Under the pieces are notes generated by a model. The model made no database searches. It worked only from the letters and a program-made list of their open reading frames with translations, and was not told the origin of the DNA. From Macrolepiota albuminosa (lineage: Eukaryota; Basidiomycota; Agaricomycetes; Agaricales; Agaricaceae), in the NCBI GenBank assembly GCA_027475525.1, contig JAMWFC010000082.1, positions 2,666,001-2,730,000 on the forward strand: a stretch of 64,000 nucleotides of DNA. The letters are read 5' to 3'. Made by a program: the position numbers and the translations under genes. Of the stretch, positions 22,869-34,677 are shown piece by piece. Each line of letters starts with the position of its first letter. Positions within the stretch are counted from its first letter, which is position 1.

Positions 22869-23022
22869 ACTTCTCGTGGAAGATATCGCACCACCGCCAC
22901 CACAGTAACCACGCTTCCATGGAGCGTGATGAAGTCTATGTTCCCACTTCTCGTGGAAGATATCGCACCACCGCCACCACAGTAACCACGCTTCCATGGA
23001 GCGTGATGAAGTCTATGTTCCC
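22869..23022. repeat. perfect 77-bp tandem duplication #8
   Basis: Copies 22869-22945 and 22946-23022, over the exon with the second histidine box of the desaturase paralogue. Confidence 0.97.
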
Positions 23023-23319
23023 AGACGCGCAAGGACCTCGGTATACCTGACGAGTCTGAGGGTTATATAATTGACTATGACGAATTCTTCGGTGATACCC
23101 CATCTACACCCTCTACATGTTGATTCGTCAACAACTTCTCGCCTTCCCTGCATACCTTTGTAAGTCTCATATCCTCTAATCACAATCATTGCATAACTTG
23201 TGGACAGTTTTCAATGTCTCCGGCCAGAAGAACTACCCAAAGTGGACAAACCACTTTGATCGTAAGCAATCGTTGCCGCCAATTCTTTTTGACGACACTA
23301 TTCCTTGCTCATATTCAGC

Positions 23320-23473
23320 CAACTCAATCCTGTTCACCGAATCTCAAAGAAATGCCGTTATTCTCTCCAACATTGGTATTGCCCTCATGGTCTGGGCAAC
23401 TCAATCCTGTTCACCGAATCTCAAAGAAATGCCGTTATTCTCTCCAACATTGGTATTGCCCTCATGGTCTGGG
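23320..23473. repeat. perfect 77-bp tandem duplication #9
   Basis: Copies 23320-23396 and 23397-23473, within the desaturase paralogue. Confidence 0.97.
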
Positions 23474-23663
23474 CTGTCAGCTATTCCTGCTCTACCTTCG
23501 GCATAACCAACGTTATCAAGTACTACGCTATCCCATGGCTTGAAGTCACACACTGGTGTAAGTATTTCTAATTTATCCACGACGCTCTGATGTGCTCAAT
23601 TTGAGGCTATAGTCATCATGATTACCTACCTCCACCATACTCCCCAGAGCTTCCTCATTATCG

Positions 23664-23817
23664 TAGCAAGGAATGGAATTTCCAACGTGGTGCTGCAGCT
23701 ACAATCGACCGTGACTTCCTCGGCTGGCAGGGACGCTTTTTAGCAAGGAATGGAATTTCCAACGTGGTGCTGCAGCTACAATCGACCGTGACTTCCTCGG
23801 CTGGCAGGGACGCTTTT
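23664..23817. repeat. perfect 77-bp tandem duplication #10
   Basis: Copies 23664-23740 and 23741-23817, within the desaturase paralogue just before the third histidine box. Confidence 0.97.
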
Positions 23818-24543
23818 TCTCCACGATGTTGCTCACTATCACGTAATTCATCATGTAAGTTCCATTTCTATATTATAGCTCTTGTACCCTGCTGATATTT
23901 TTCTGGTAGTTCTTCCCAAAAATGCCTTTTTGTACATCGTTACTTGACTTCGTTGAGCTGTGTTCCTGATTTCATTTGCATTAGACCATGGATATGATGC
24001 TACCCAGTATTTGAAGGCGTTCATTGGTCGTCACTATGCCTACTCGAATCAATCTGTTTTCAAGGCCCTGTGGGATAGCTACAACAAATGCCAATTTGTC
24101 GACAATGAAGGTTTTTAGTCACCTTGTTTCATCATATTTGAATATCACTGGAATGTACACATTTATAGGCGATATTGTTTTCTATCGTGATAGGAAAGGA
24201 CACGCTGTCTGTCGTCCTGCTAGACAGTATCGTGATATTCAATCTCATTAGCAGGTGTATTGTGAAGTATTTTTTTTTCTATCGTAATTAGCAGTCATCT
24301 CACTTCCTCATGTACAGCATATATTACGAGACAAGTGTAATGATCATGTAGATTCTAATAGGTCTTCATAACTACGAGTGAGATGAAGAATGACTACTTC
24401 TGATGCCTCAAGCACGATTAAATCGTAGGAAGCGACTGTCAAAGAAATATGATGTATTTGATCAACTCTCTTTAACTACCGGCTCCAGTCCTACCTACCT
24501 ACCTAACCGTTTTTAGTGTAAGACTGGTGGTTTAGTATCCAGA

Positions 24544-24991
24544 ATGGAGTCTCGACAGAAGCTTGAAGCGCAAGGCCGAATAAGATGTCATCGTCTACAA
24601 GGAGGTACATCCGCGTCCGCAATCTATGAAAATCGAACCTCCATGTTCATCTTGCCCGAAGATGTCATCGTCTACAAGGAGGTACATCCGCGTCCGCAAT
24701 CTATGAAAATCGAACCTCCATGTTCATCTTGCCCGTTAGGTTACCCAGACCTGGCGATGAGTTACAACATATCAGAGAAGTCGTTTGTCAGACATTAGTT
24801 GAACCAACAATCGATGTGTACTTACAGAACACGCTGGACAAACTACACCGTCTTATCACCTGCATGCGGCATCCCGACCACGCTGGTGCCAAGGAAAGTG
24901 TTACTCGCACCATGAAAAGGTATGTTTATTTTTGATCCCCTTTTCCGTTCCGTTGGGCTCATGCGTCAACTTTTTTAGACTGTTGTCGTAA
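24544..24991 (+). CDS. small orphan protein, function unknown
   Basis: As written the frame is broken by duplication #11. If one 77-bp copy is removed, a single exon runs from the ATG at 24544 (MESRQKLEAQGRIRCHRLQG) through LPRPGDELQHIREVVCQTLV and PTIDVYLQNTLDKLHRLITC to TMKR, where a GT..AG intron (about 24920-24978) joins a short last exon ending LLS and TAA at 24989-24991. That gives roughly 100 residues. I recognise no domain, signal peptide or membrane segment; the middle looks helical. It lies between the desaturase paralogue and the intact carrier, inside the duplicated block. Confidence 0.45.
24582..24735. repeat. perfect 77-bp tandem duplication #11
   Basis: Copies 24582-24658 and 24659-24735, inside the small orphan gene; collapsing it opens the frame. 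Confidence 0.97.
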
Positions 24992-25116
24992 ACCATCGGC
25001 GGCCTTCCATTTGTATTTCGGCCCACCCTCTCGCGGACGTTCACACAACCAATTTAATGTGCACGAGGGATTTCAATAGCGCGCACGTGGTGAAGTGTCG
25101 CTATGTGAGCAATTCG

Positions 25117-26121
25117 CTTTCTCTATTCACAGGGCTTGTCGTAGCATTCATTGTCTTTCATCTCTTTCGGTGGGTTGTGTACGATGAAGCACTGTGTTTT
25201 TACCGGAAACAAACGATGGAAGACTTCTTGTCCAATCTCTTTGTTGATTCACTATGCGGAATCTCGAGTTGTGTGTACTTCTATGGTTTAAACGTGTCCC
25301 CAAATGATAGGCCGTTACCCGCAGCTCTCGCCAAGATCGATTAAAAGACTAATCTTTAGACACTGAGGTCACTCTTGGAATCACAATCTGGTTCTGAAAA
25401 AAAAGGATATTGGGAGGCTCCGGTTCTGACGTCACTCAATGCGCAGGGATGATCCTTACATAGAGCATTCATCCTTATCTGCCATGTCTGCTCGTGGAAT
25501 ACAGGATCAAGTACGACCGTTCGTCATTCCTCAATATACCTTGGCCGACTATCAAGCCTTCTTCTTTGCAGGTAAATACCATGAGCTTTAGCACTTATGG
25601 CTCACGCGACTCCCTCTTAGGTGCGACATGCTGCACGTACGTCCAGTGCTATCATTCTTGATCCTCTTGTTATCTGGTCTCTTCAGGCTGAGTCACGGCG
25701 CCATGACGCGTATGTCTCCTCGCTGATGATCATACTTTCCTAACCCTTTCTCAGCCATCGATGTCGTCAAAACCCGGATACAGGTTGACCCGGCTTTTAA
25801 GGGTCTCGGCTTCTTCTCTGGGACGCGTCAGGTTGTCATGAAAGAGAGTGCCAGCGCCCTGCTTACAGGCTTTGGACCAACTGCCGTCGGTTACTTTGTC
25901 CAAGGTGGTGCCAAGTTCGCCGGCTACGAATTTTGGAAAAAGAAGTTTTCTGAGATTGCAGGTGATCAGGAGACAATGGTGAAGCATCGCACTGCTATCT
26001 ATCTAGGGGCTGCTAGTGTCGCAGAGCGCGTGTTTCTGGCTCTCGTTTGAGGTTTGCAAACTCACGTCCTAGATTCTTTGCAGACATTCTTCTCACTCCT
26101 CTAGAAGCAACACGTATCCGG
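25117..26121 (+). repeat. segmental duplicate, copy B (partner 18041-19075)
   Basis: The homologous stretch around the intact phosphate carrier. It includes about 370 bp upstream of the start codon. A short frame in that upstream part (SLFTGLVVAFIVFHLFRWVV) is also found in copy A, but the two copies differ there by frame-changing indels, so I do not call it a gene. Confidence 0.9.
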
Positions 26122-26686
26122 CTTGTCTCTGAGCGCAATTACGCGACTGGCCTTGTAAGTGGCTTTGCCCGCTTCGCCCGCGAAGGCGGTATTCTAGAGT
26201 TCTATGCTGGGTTCATTCCTATACTTTGCAAGTATGCTTCCAGGACATACTTGTCTTATCATACAGCTAACAAAGCGTCGATCTATCAGACAAATACCTT
26301 ATGCCATTGGCCAGTTCACAATTAATGAGCTCTGCCACGAGGTCGTCTACCGGTCCATGACTCCCAAAACCCGACGGAGTCTTTCTCCATCTGCCAAATT
26401 ATCTATCAATCTGGGGAGCGGTATCTTCGCTGGCTTCGCTGCTGCTGTCCTCAGTCAACCCGCCGACACTTTATTGTCGCAGATCAACAAGGGTCATGGG
26501 CCCACAGGGTCAATGATAAATCGCCTTGCCGTTTTAGCACGTCAAGCTGGATTCAGGGGCCTCTTTGCGGGATTGGGCCCGAGAATGATTATGACAGCGG
26601 GTCTTGTATCCTCACAGTTCTTGATGTATGATGTGATTAAGCAAACACTTGCAGCGCCGCCAGGGCTAGAGATTCACAAGGAGTAA
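25484..26686 (+). CDS. mitochondrial phosphate carrier (SLC25 family, Mir1/Pic2 type)
   Basis: Inner-membrane transporter importing inorganic phosphate into the matrix. ATG at 25484 ([20 protein letters not shown]). Spliced order: [20 protein letters not shown], first carrier signature [30 protein letters not shown], second signature [34 protein letters not shown], third signature [13 protein letters not shown], and [20 protein letters not shown], ending LEIHKE and TAA at 26684-26686. The [23 protein letters not shown] stretch is typical of phosphate carriers. Five introns; one at 26026-26072 must start with GC to keep the frame of AEFFADILL. An almost identical but truncated copy lies 7 kb upstream. 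Confidence 0.93.
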
Positions 26687-26830
26687 GAGCGGAAAGAGTG
26701 TTTTGGAGGTATACGCCACGATTAAAAAAAGGGACCTAACTATGCAAATGTACAACTACTATACAATAGAGTATACATTGTACACTTGGCTTGTCTTAGA
26801 AAACGAGAAATCAAAGACTGCATGATATGT

Positions 26831-29800
26831 TCAGCTTTCATTCGTGTCCATTGCATTTTGTTTTCGCCCCAGGCACCATGCAAGCATTGACTTCGCATCA
26901 GCTTCTTGCTCCGGTGAATCGAGGTCCCATTTCAAGAAGCGCCGACATATAGCCTCAGCATCCTGTAAATCAAGACGTTCCTCTTCAGTCATGCTTTCGT
27001 CCAAGAGGCGAACCAGCTCGTGTGTCGATAAGAGATGGCTGTCGTAAGGGAGAGACAGGTCAGATCACAAACACAGGGCATAATCCGCTCCATCCATCAA
27101 TGAAATCAATGACAGTGCTCACCTCACATATTGAGCACGTCGGACAAGGCGCAAAGGGATCCCAAACATCTCTGCACACTTCGCAGCATGAGAGTCGAGC
27201 GAGAGGCCCTCCGCGACCCTGCGCATGCGCCAGATCTGTCGTGTGATCAGAAACATCACACGATACATACCACGTACCTGTATAAGTATGTAATCTTTTC
27301 CCCGGCACCGACACTTCGCGTGCCTGTTACGTTTGTTGCAGTATTTGTATCCGTGTCCGTATCGCTGTTGACAGAGATAAGGGAACCATCACTGGCCGTA
27401 AACATGACCTCCATGTGACAGAACGATATTCTGCAACGGTTCGGGTCAAGCAGATCCTCACAGAACACGTCGTGGAAGTGCGTTGCAGCAAGGACCTTAG
27501 GGCAATCCTTCCCACGGTGAAGTAGATGCTGCAGGACGCCGCAGAAGAGGCCCGCGCCATCTGAATAATTAGAAGTTGAGTAGAGATTGGAGATGGAATG
27601 CAAGAGGTGAGACGAAAGAGATGGTACAGACCTGTAGAGAGCGTGCCTTTGCCAAATTCGTCTAGAATAACGAGAGAACGTGCCGTGCAGTTTCGCAGGG
27701 CCAGAGAAACCTGATTAAGATCTATCATGAACGCTGATTGAACCTAAACAAATCATGTAGATAACAAGAATATAAATCACTGAACAACCGATATGGATAT
27801 CAATGAAATGGCAAGCATACCTTGGAAACAGACTCTCTTGTAGATATGCGCGTAAATACTGTAAATGAAGATGAGTATGTTGCAATGCGTAGTAAGTGTT
27901 TAACGGACTCCTGTCCACTAGTCCGAGCTTTGCGAATTCTGCTGGCACAAAACTGGATATCAGTCGAAGTGTAAGAGAATGAAAATTTTCGCGTTTTTTT
28001 CCATTATGAAGAGATTCTTACCAACCGATCTATGATGGATCAAGGAGGCATTTGAATAATTTCTCCTCCTAAAGAAAGGTGAGTAGACCACACCTGTGCC
28101 ATATACTGGATTAACGCGATCTGCGAAAATCTCAATGATGAACCTTGGCACAGAAACATAATCATCCTACCTGTTTGAGATAGATACTCTGTAAAATATT
28201 GTCAAAATTCGAACTATGTTGGATATATTTGCAAACCTTGCCACACGCATTCGCTCCCGTGCATAGCAACACACTGTTCCATCGTTCCGAATCGGAAACA
28301 TCCTTGCCACCTTGGAAGATTGGTCCAGATCCCGCACCTCCTACAAGACGTGCGTCGTTGGGCACGAATATATCGACTACCTGTTCCTGCAACGGATGCC
28401 TGGTCGGGTAATCACCTATTCAACGCATTCCACCGATGCATAGGTTTGAAATCTTACCTTCCCTGATAGATGTCTATGATGTTTTCCTCGACCATAACAG
28501 GACGCCGATAGTTATATGTCCGCGAGGCCTCTGCAAAGGAGAGGAGGCAATCTAATTCTGCACAAACATGGCATGCCTGACTGATGAATGCATCATACAC
28601 TAAGATCTCATCGAGAAGGTTCTGGATAATCTCGATTTCTCGATCGACGATAGTCGAATAAAGATCACCTATGTGAATATCCATATCTAGATTGTCCGGC
28701 TAGGGGGTGTGCAAGCAAAACATCCTGTCCGTCAGGGAGCTTACCATGCATCTCTGGGGACTTAAAGTAAACGTGTTGACTGTCGCAGAATTAGTCATAT
28801 CTCAGTAACAATACAGAAAGTGGTCACGCATACTTAGAAGAGAACTGTGGGTACACATGTTCAAAGTCGTTATGTGGCGACGATTTTATGTACTTATGAC
28901 TTGCCTGGAAAGTCCATCCATCGATAACTTGAATACCAACTTCCGTTTTCCATTCCTCTAGCATTGGAATACAGATGAGGAAACCTGTGGAACAAGAAGA
29001 ATAAGAAAATAGTGCCAGGAAAGGAAATGGATTCACCGAGCTGCGGGAAATAGACGACGTTAAGAGACGAGGCATAGTCACATGGAACTGTTTCGCAGAT
29101 TTGTTCCGCTACTTTGGACTACAAAGAAAGAAAGAAGAAAAGAATATGAATCTCTATATAAGAAGCCGATAAGAGGTGCGCACCAGAACGGAATCAATAC
29201 CATGGTACATATGCTTCCTGTTGTCAAGTTCTTCATCAATGTGAGGTCGAACACATGTCCTTGTAGAGTTAATTGATTCTTCCCAATCGATCTAAATGCC
29301 AAGATGACGTCCATACCCAAGGAAGGGAGATAAACTCATACCGTCTCATTGATTCTGCGCCCGATCTCTTTAAACTTCAGCACATCTAGTGACCCCACAA
29401 GCTGTCGAGACCATGAGTAGATTATCCCACAACTACCGAAAGAAGGGGAAAAACTTTTTCGACAATTTCGATCTGAGGTGAGACTTGCAACTCGTTCAGG
29501 GTCTCACGAAGCATAGTCGCATGGAATGTGAACTGGAGAATAAGACAATTAACCATCTGTTGTCAATTTTGATAACTATTGCGACCTTTACAAGACTTTG
29601 CCAATCGGAGATTTTAGCTTTCCCCGATTTTAGGACGCATAACGTGCGAGGTACATTCTTGATGCCTTTCAGATGGGAATGTAAAACACCCACGGAAACG
29701 AGATTTTCCGGTTGCAGGAAGCATTCAACAGCGTCATGCCTTCTGGTTATAACGTCGAGGCAAAGAGACGGCCGTAGAAGCCAAGTTCGTAGCAAGGACC

Positions 29801-31151
29801 GTCCGAGGCTTGTGCTGGTACTGTTCAGGATGCCTGGATAGATCGCATTAAAGTTGAAAGAGGAAGTGTTGAACTGTCGGACTGACTGAAAAGAGACAAG
29901 CCTTCTTTCGTTTTATCAGTGTGAACGGATGCGTGGCTTTCGTTTTCAAAAATTTGAAGCGAGCTATATGTTGGGTTAAGTCCGGCAATCGTTTTGAATA
30001 ATAGACAAACAATAATGCGTCTGAGTTAATCTGTAAGACTCGGTCACTAAGCGACATAACGACATTGAGCATAGCTTTCTTAATCACTGGCACGCAGCAC
30101 ACCTACAGGGTAAGAATCTCGATGTCACGAACAAATAATCCTCCGACACCCTCGTCATCGAGATCGCCGACAGCGCGTTCACGGACAACGTAATCAATTA
30201 GTGCTCCAATAGAGGCCATCTAACCATTGGAAGGAGGTCAAAAAAAGGTCATCGAAAACAACGAGGATACGATTACACAAAGAGGGGACGACTCTACCGC
30301 TGCAAAGTTTGACAATCTCACTAATGCGTACCATCTTTTCAAAATAGGGTCGCCGCTGACGTCTCGGCGAGTCCGCATGAAGTCGTAGGCATTTCCAGAA
30401 ATAGATCCGATGCTGGAAGGATCCGAGTCCAAGGGTATTTCTTCGTGTCGTAAATCAGCAAAGAGCTGAAGAGAGAGTAAACGATCACGTCCCCTCAAAG
30501 GGCTGAATTCCTTGTGCGGCCGTATTTGGAAGATACCGCTGGTGACATCCACTGCTTGTTTCATCAATATATGCAAATCTTCGAGTAGACCCAGCCTGAC
30601 TGTGATCTCGGAGAGTGTCCATGAAGTTGTCATCAGCCTTTAAACATGTTAACACGACCCCAGGATTGGCCTGTTCAAGGACTGCTGAAGGTTTATTTCT
30701 CAAAATCACGTTTAGAAAAGCTAAGGACCAACGCATGGTGGTGAGGTCAAAATGCGGGGACTCCTGTGTGTCCTCCAAGACGTAAATGACACCCTTAAGA
30801 GCGTCGTAATAAGCGCAACCAAGTCGACCGCTTGCGGATCAGTTAAGCTAAGCTCGCATTGAAGCTGATAGATTCACTGACTGCTTGCAGCATGCGGCTA
30901 GACAGGTCTGCAATGAATTTAGTGTGTGAATCAAAGAAATATAGACATATACGTTCCTTTTCCCTCGCTAATACCTCTTCATCCGAATTGTTTTCCTCGT
31001 AGGTAGATGTCTCTACAACTGGAACGTTCTGTTCCCATCTCACTTTTTTTCTTTCACGAAGAGGCGTTGAGTCTGATGCTGTGTCATTTTCTAAGTCAAG
31101 ATAGCAATTATCTGGGCGTTCAGCAGTCTTTTGACGGTGCTTTGCAGGCAT
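26831..31151 (-). CDS. MSH5: meiotic MutS homologue 5
   Basis: With Msh4 it forms a sliding clamp that stabilises recombination intermediates and promotes crossovers in meiosis. The ATG at 31149-31151 opens [20 protein letters not shown], a charged N-terminus without mismatch-binding domain I. The core follows: [52 protein letters not shown], then the ATPase domain [10 protein letters not shown], Walker [29 protein letters not shown], Walker [12 protein letters not shown], and [12 protein letters not shown]. The end is [13 protein letters not shown] with TGA at 26831-26833. The gene needs a large number of small introns, as usual here. VPND and the Ala in GANACGKS favour Msh5 over Msh4. Confidence 0.92.
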
Positions 31152-31241
31152 GGTTGACGAGTACAAAAAGGTTAACGATACTGACGTAACAAGATACATG
31201 TGATGTGACAGCTTTTGATTACAGCAACGTACATGCCCTGA

Positions 31242-32550
31242 TCAGTTTAAACCTACTTTGAGAATATCTTTTGCATCGCCCGCAACTGCAGAAAGATCGA
31301 AACAGCTCATACAATGGAGGAAAAGTTGGCATGCTTACCGTTGAGAAGCAAGCTTTGAGAATCAAGCATTACTTTGTTTTTTGATGTCGCAAGAAGGTTG
31401 GCGATATCACGAGCCGCTTCCAACCGACGTAGTTCGAGGAAGCCCTTATTTTTGCGCATAGCATCTCCGATTAGCTCGGCACTTTTGGCTTCACCCTGAG
31501 CACGAACAATGATTGACTGTGTGTATATTTAGAAAGTGCAACGGGAGCGCGTTTAAGTCGACGGACCTGCTTTTCTTGAATGGCTTGGTCAACTAAGAAG
31601 GCGGCGCGAAGCGCTGTTTGTTGAGCTACCTAAACTTCTTTGAGAGACAAAGATGACATTTCATTCAAACGTATACGGCACCTGTTTGGCTTCGACAGCA
31701 TGCGTGAACTCTGGAGAGAAGGCTACATGTATGATGGCAACATCGTCCAATACCAGATTAAATTTCGTGGCACGCTCCATTAAGCTGTCGCGGACAAGGC
31801 GAGAAACCTGAAAATTGTAAGTACCTATAGAACAGAGCACAACGAGCATACATTCTCGCGCTGCGTGATCAACTGGCTAGCATTGAATTGGGCCACGACA
31901 CTTTTGAGTACTTCATTTACGATGGAAGGTAAGACCCTCTCGTCATAATCTTTCCCAAGCTCTCGGTAAATTGTTGGCAAAGCGTGGATTGCCGGTCGCG
32001 AGAGAACACGACATGTAATATTCACCATTTGCAAATCTTAAGTCTTGAATTAGGGAACGTCAATGACAAGCAAAGTAATGTCATACCTTTGGTACCAGTC
32101 AAAGTCGCAACACTACGCGGCTTTGCACGAATATCAAAGAGAATCGGTGATTCGAACCATGGAATCTGTATAACATATCAAATTGCTTGAAAAAGAAGTG
32201 CACGGATCCTCTGACATTAAAATGGGTTCCTTCGCTGTAGATTTCTTTCCGGACGCCATGTAGACTAAACATTTCGTTATGTCGAAAGAAGCGTGAAAAA
32301 ACTCAAAACTTACCGAGTATACTTAATGGCACGATGTCCTCCATCAACTGAATGGGATTTGAGGACTAGCCTGAAAAAATGGTTGTAATTTCGTACCATT
32401 GAACAAACTTGCATTTATGGCAAAACCACCCGCAATAACGGCTATTAGGAGTCCAGTGCCAGTAAAAAGTCCCTTTCCTCCAGGGGCACCTCCTCCCTTT
32501 GCAACCTTGAGTTGGTTAGCGAGCCTTCGGAACGCTTCCTGTCCGTTCAT
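31242..32550 (-). CDS. PHB2: prohibitin 2
   Basis: Inner mitochondrial membrane scaffold forming ring complexes with prohibitin 1. The ATG at 32548-32550 gives [20 protein letters not shown] and a membrane anchor ([19 protein letters not shown]). The SPFH domain follows: [74 protein letters not shown], then the C-terminal coiled coil ([40 protein letters not shown]). A last small exon gives [14 protein letters not shown] and TGA at 31242-31244. The N-terminal anchor and extra Gly-rich stretch fit PHB2 rather than PHB1. It shares a 262-bp divergent promoter region with the PQ-loop gene. Confidence 0.95.
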
Positions 32551-32812
32551 CGTGGATAGTCGAGTTCGTGGTCACAGTACCGCGTGACGTGATCACAAAT
32601 TGTCGGAAAGCATCATAAGTATATTCAATATTAAATTATGGATGGAGTGCTTAATAATTTGTTTAAGTACTTCATGAATAAACTTTCCGCTCAATTCAAT
32701 TCTAACGTGCTTTCTCACACCCAAGAAGCTACAAGTAATCCCTCAGTAACGACGACGTTGTTTTGTCTCCAACCGGCCAGTTTCCGCGACGCAGATCTAT
32801 CGTGCCAGAAGC

Positions 32813-33966
32813 ATGGAGCGTGACAGTTGGAGTGTCATTGTGCGTGCTCAGAAAGGTTCTTATCCTACCGATATCGTAGCTGAGTCCTGATCAGCTTGGT
32901 TGGGTATCTATCGCTTGTTGGTGCGTTCGATTCACCAACCCTTGATGTGAATTAGACAGTTGAGGTCTTTCTGCAAAGGATCATTGTTTATTCCCCTCAG
33001 ATATACGAAAACTACTCACTTCAATCAGGCGAGGGTTTGAGTATCGTTTTCGTCGTGATATGGCTCCTGGGTGATTTAGCCAATTTGGTTGGAGCAGCCG
33101 AGGGGGGTTTATTGCCAACGGTCATCCTCCTCGCCATGTATGTGAGTATGAACTTTTTTTTTCTCGAAAACTGACCTCGATTGGCTATTCAGTACTCCAT
33201 CTGCGACATGATATTGCTATTCCAGATTTACTACTATCGGTGGAAGCGAAACAGACGAATACCAGGTTCTTCGGACGAAAGACAGGCACTTCTGAACCAG
33301 CCATCTCCGCGACCTATTAGAAACTCCGCCCTGTTGTTGCGCTATACTGCTGCTCTTTGTTTTGTCTTCTTCATAGGTGTTTTGGCCTGGTGGATTAACG
33401 ATGGAGCTGACAAGGGCGATCGGACCGCACTTCCAGAAGAAGGGTTAAGCTGGGACGTCCAAGTTTTAGGATGGACCAGTGCAGCCCTCTACGTATGTTC
33501 TTGCTCTTCTGGTACTTTAAGGCTTTCATCATGTTTTCTTTTCTGTATGTAGCTAGGAGCTAGGTTGCCCCAAATATGTAGGAGAATATTGTGGCTGTCT
33601 TTGTTCACATTTCTGACTGCGATTTAGTGAAAAATTTCAAAACACGATGCGAAGGCCTCTCGCCCGCCCTTTTCTACTTCGCCATTTTTGGCAATGTCAC
33701 TTACGCATTGTCGATTTGTGTAAAAAGTAGTGATACAAAATATTTGATGAAGAATGCTGGCTGGTTGGCAGGTATGTTCTTAGAATTCACCGGCACCCTT
33801 AATGCTAAATAGGATCACTAGGAAGCGCATCGACAGTGGTTTTAGACGTCTTCGTGAGTGTCAATCCTTTTTGTGACCATTCCTATCTCACCCATGTGTT
33901 ATGCCGTGATACATTTTCGGTTAGGTTCTTTGCCAAATATTCTACTATCGTTCAACAGATAATTAG
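32813..33966 (+). CDS. vacuolar PQ-loop amino-acid transporter (Ypq1-like)
   Basis: Seven-helix exporter of basic amino acids from the vacuole in related fungi. ATG at 32813: MERDSWSVI joins LGWVSIACW and then IIVYSPQIYENYSLQSGEGL, the first PQ-loop. Next come IVFVVIWLLGDLANLVGAAE, GLLPTVILLAMYYSICDMIL, a basic hydrophilic loop (YRWKRNRRIPGSSDERQALL), RYTAALCFVFFIGVLAWWIN, LGARLPQILKNFKTRCEGLS (second PQ-loop), ALFYFAIFGNVTYALSICVK, and a last helix ending FYYRSTDN with TAG at 33964-33966. At least seven short introns. Both PQ dipeptides and GDxxNLxGA are present. Confidence 0.92.
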
Positions 33967-34677
33967 ATCCGCCAGCGTGCTCCGGTGACACTGACACCTG
34001 GTTGGTCAGTAGACTTTAGGTGTTTTATTAGACTAGTTTTACCACGATGTCCGGTGCCTCTCATCCAGAGATATAGAACCGAATGATTCATTGCATGTTG
34101 ACCAAATGGGATTTGTGAATGCTTATCAGTAAGGCAGTTTTCAGGCGTGGCTGACCCAGGTAAGCGGGGATGACTGCAGTCCGGATGCCGCTGACAAAAA
34201 CAATGGCGAACTTTGTCCAAATACCTTGCCTCGTTTCTTTCCTCGTGTTACAGATGCTCATTATTTTGTCCCACGTTGCTGGTCAGCCATCAGGCGTTTC
34301 TGGATCTATTGCTCCGCTACGATGCAAATTTTGGCATGCTTTCTGCCTCGTGCTGAAGCCGGAAACACAAGGGTGGAAATTTAGGCAGGAACATCTTTAT
34401 CAATACGCGATCGCTCTGCCCCATATAAACCTCGGGGGGAATGTCTCATTTTCCGCTGCCATAAGCCATTCGATCCCCCGTTGCTTGTGCCACCGCAACA
34501 GTAAGGTGCGTTTCTGCACCACAAAGCAATTATGATCAACTTCGGGATGACAAGGGAGCCGACAGGACTCGAGGCGCCTCCAGCAAGTCGCATATACCAT
34601 ATTAAGTCAGTGCTGGGCACCCTCCCATTCTACTATTTAAGAAGCCTCGACGTAACCCCTACTCGTTTCTTTTACCA
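33967..34677. other. intergenic region
   Basis: About 710 bp between the PQ-loop gene and the F-box gene. A 121-codon frame at 34170-34535 has a hydrophobic start but no domain, no splice partner and no family resemblance that I know. I see no supported gene. Confidence 0.5.

Larger units (their letters stand above)
22265..24251 (+). pseudogene. delta-12 fatty-acid desaturase paralogue, frame-disrupted
   Basis: Second FAD2-type enzyme, divergent from the first. The ATG at 22265 gives MYDSACNYSEDVLPEFTPMP, then SLKEIRAAIPASTLFGRDTK. The histidine boxes are all present: [31 protein letters not shown] and HVIHH. The C-terminus is intact (FFPKMPFYHGYDATQYLKAF to QYRDIQSH, TAG at 24249-24251). 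At least eight introns splice well. Four places need one extra base to hold the conserved frame: about 23022-23024, 23098-23101, 23642-23645 and 23818-23821, all in short C or A runs. Three 77-bp duplications also interrupt it. Either this is a young pseudogene or the region is badly assembled; intact catalytic motifs and recurring single-base losses elsewhere make base errors plausible. Confidence 0.8.

Noticed and set aside
23189..23571. Three overlapping plus-strand frames with an internal repeated peptide
   Set aside because: The peptide repeat is the product of duplication #9; the frames are pieces of the desaturase paralogue read through introns.
3051..24735. Clustered 77-bp repeats as a CRISPR array or minisatellite
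   Set aside because: Each site has only two adjoining copies, no spacers, and the units differ between sites.
25057..25344. 95-codon frame upstream of the phosphate carrier with a hydrophobic stretch, also present in copy A
   Set aside because: Between the two copies the frame is changed by indels, so there is no sign of coding constraint; more likely promoter or 5' untranslated sequence.
32915..32945. tRNA-like sequence (TTCGATTC between complementary arms)
   Set aside because: No acceptor stem or anticodon arm can be folded around it, and it lies in an intron of the PQ-loop gene.
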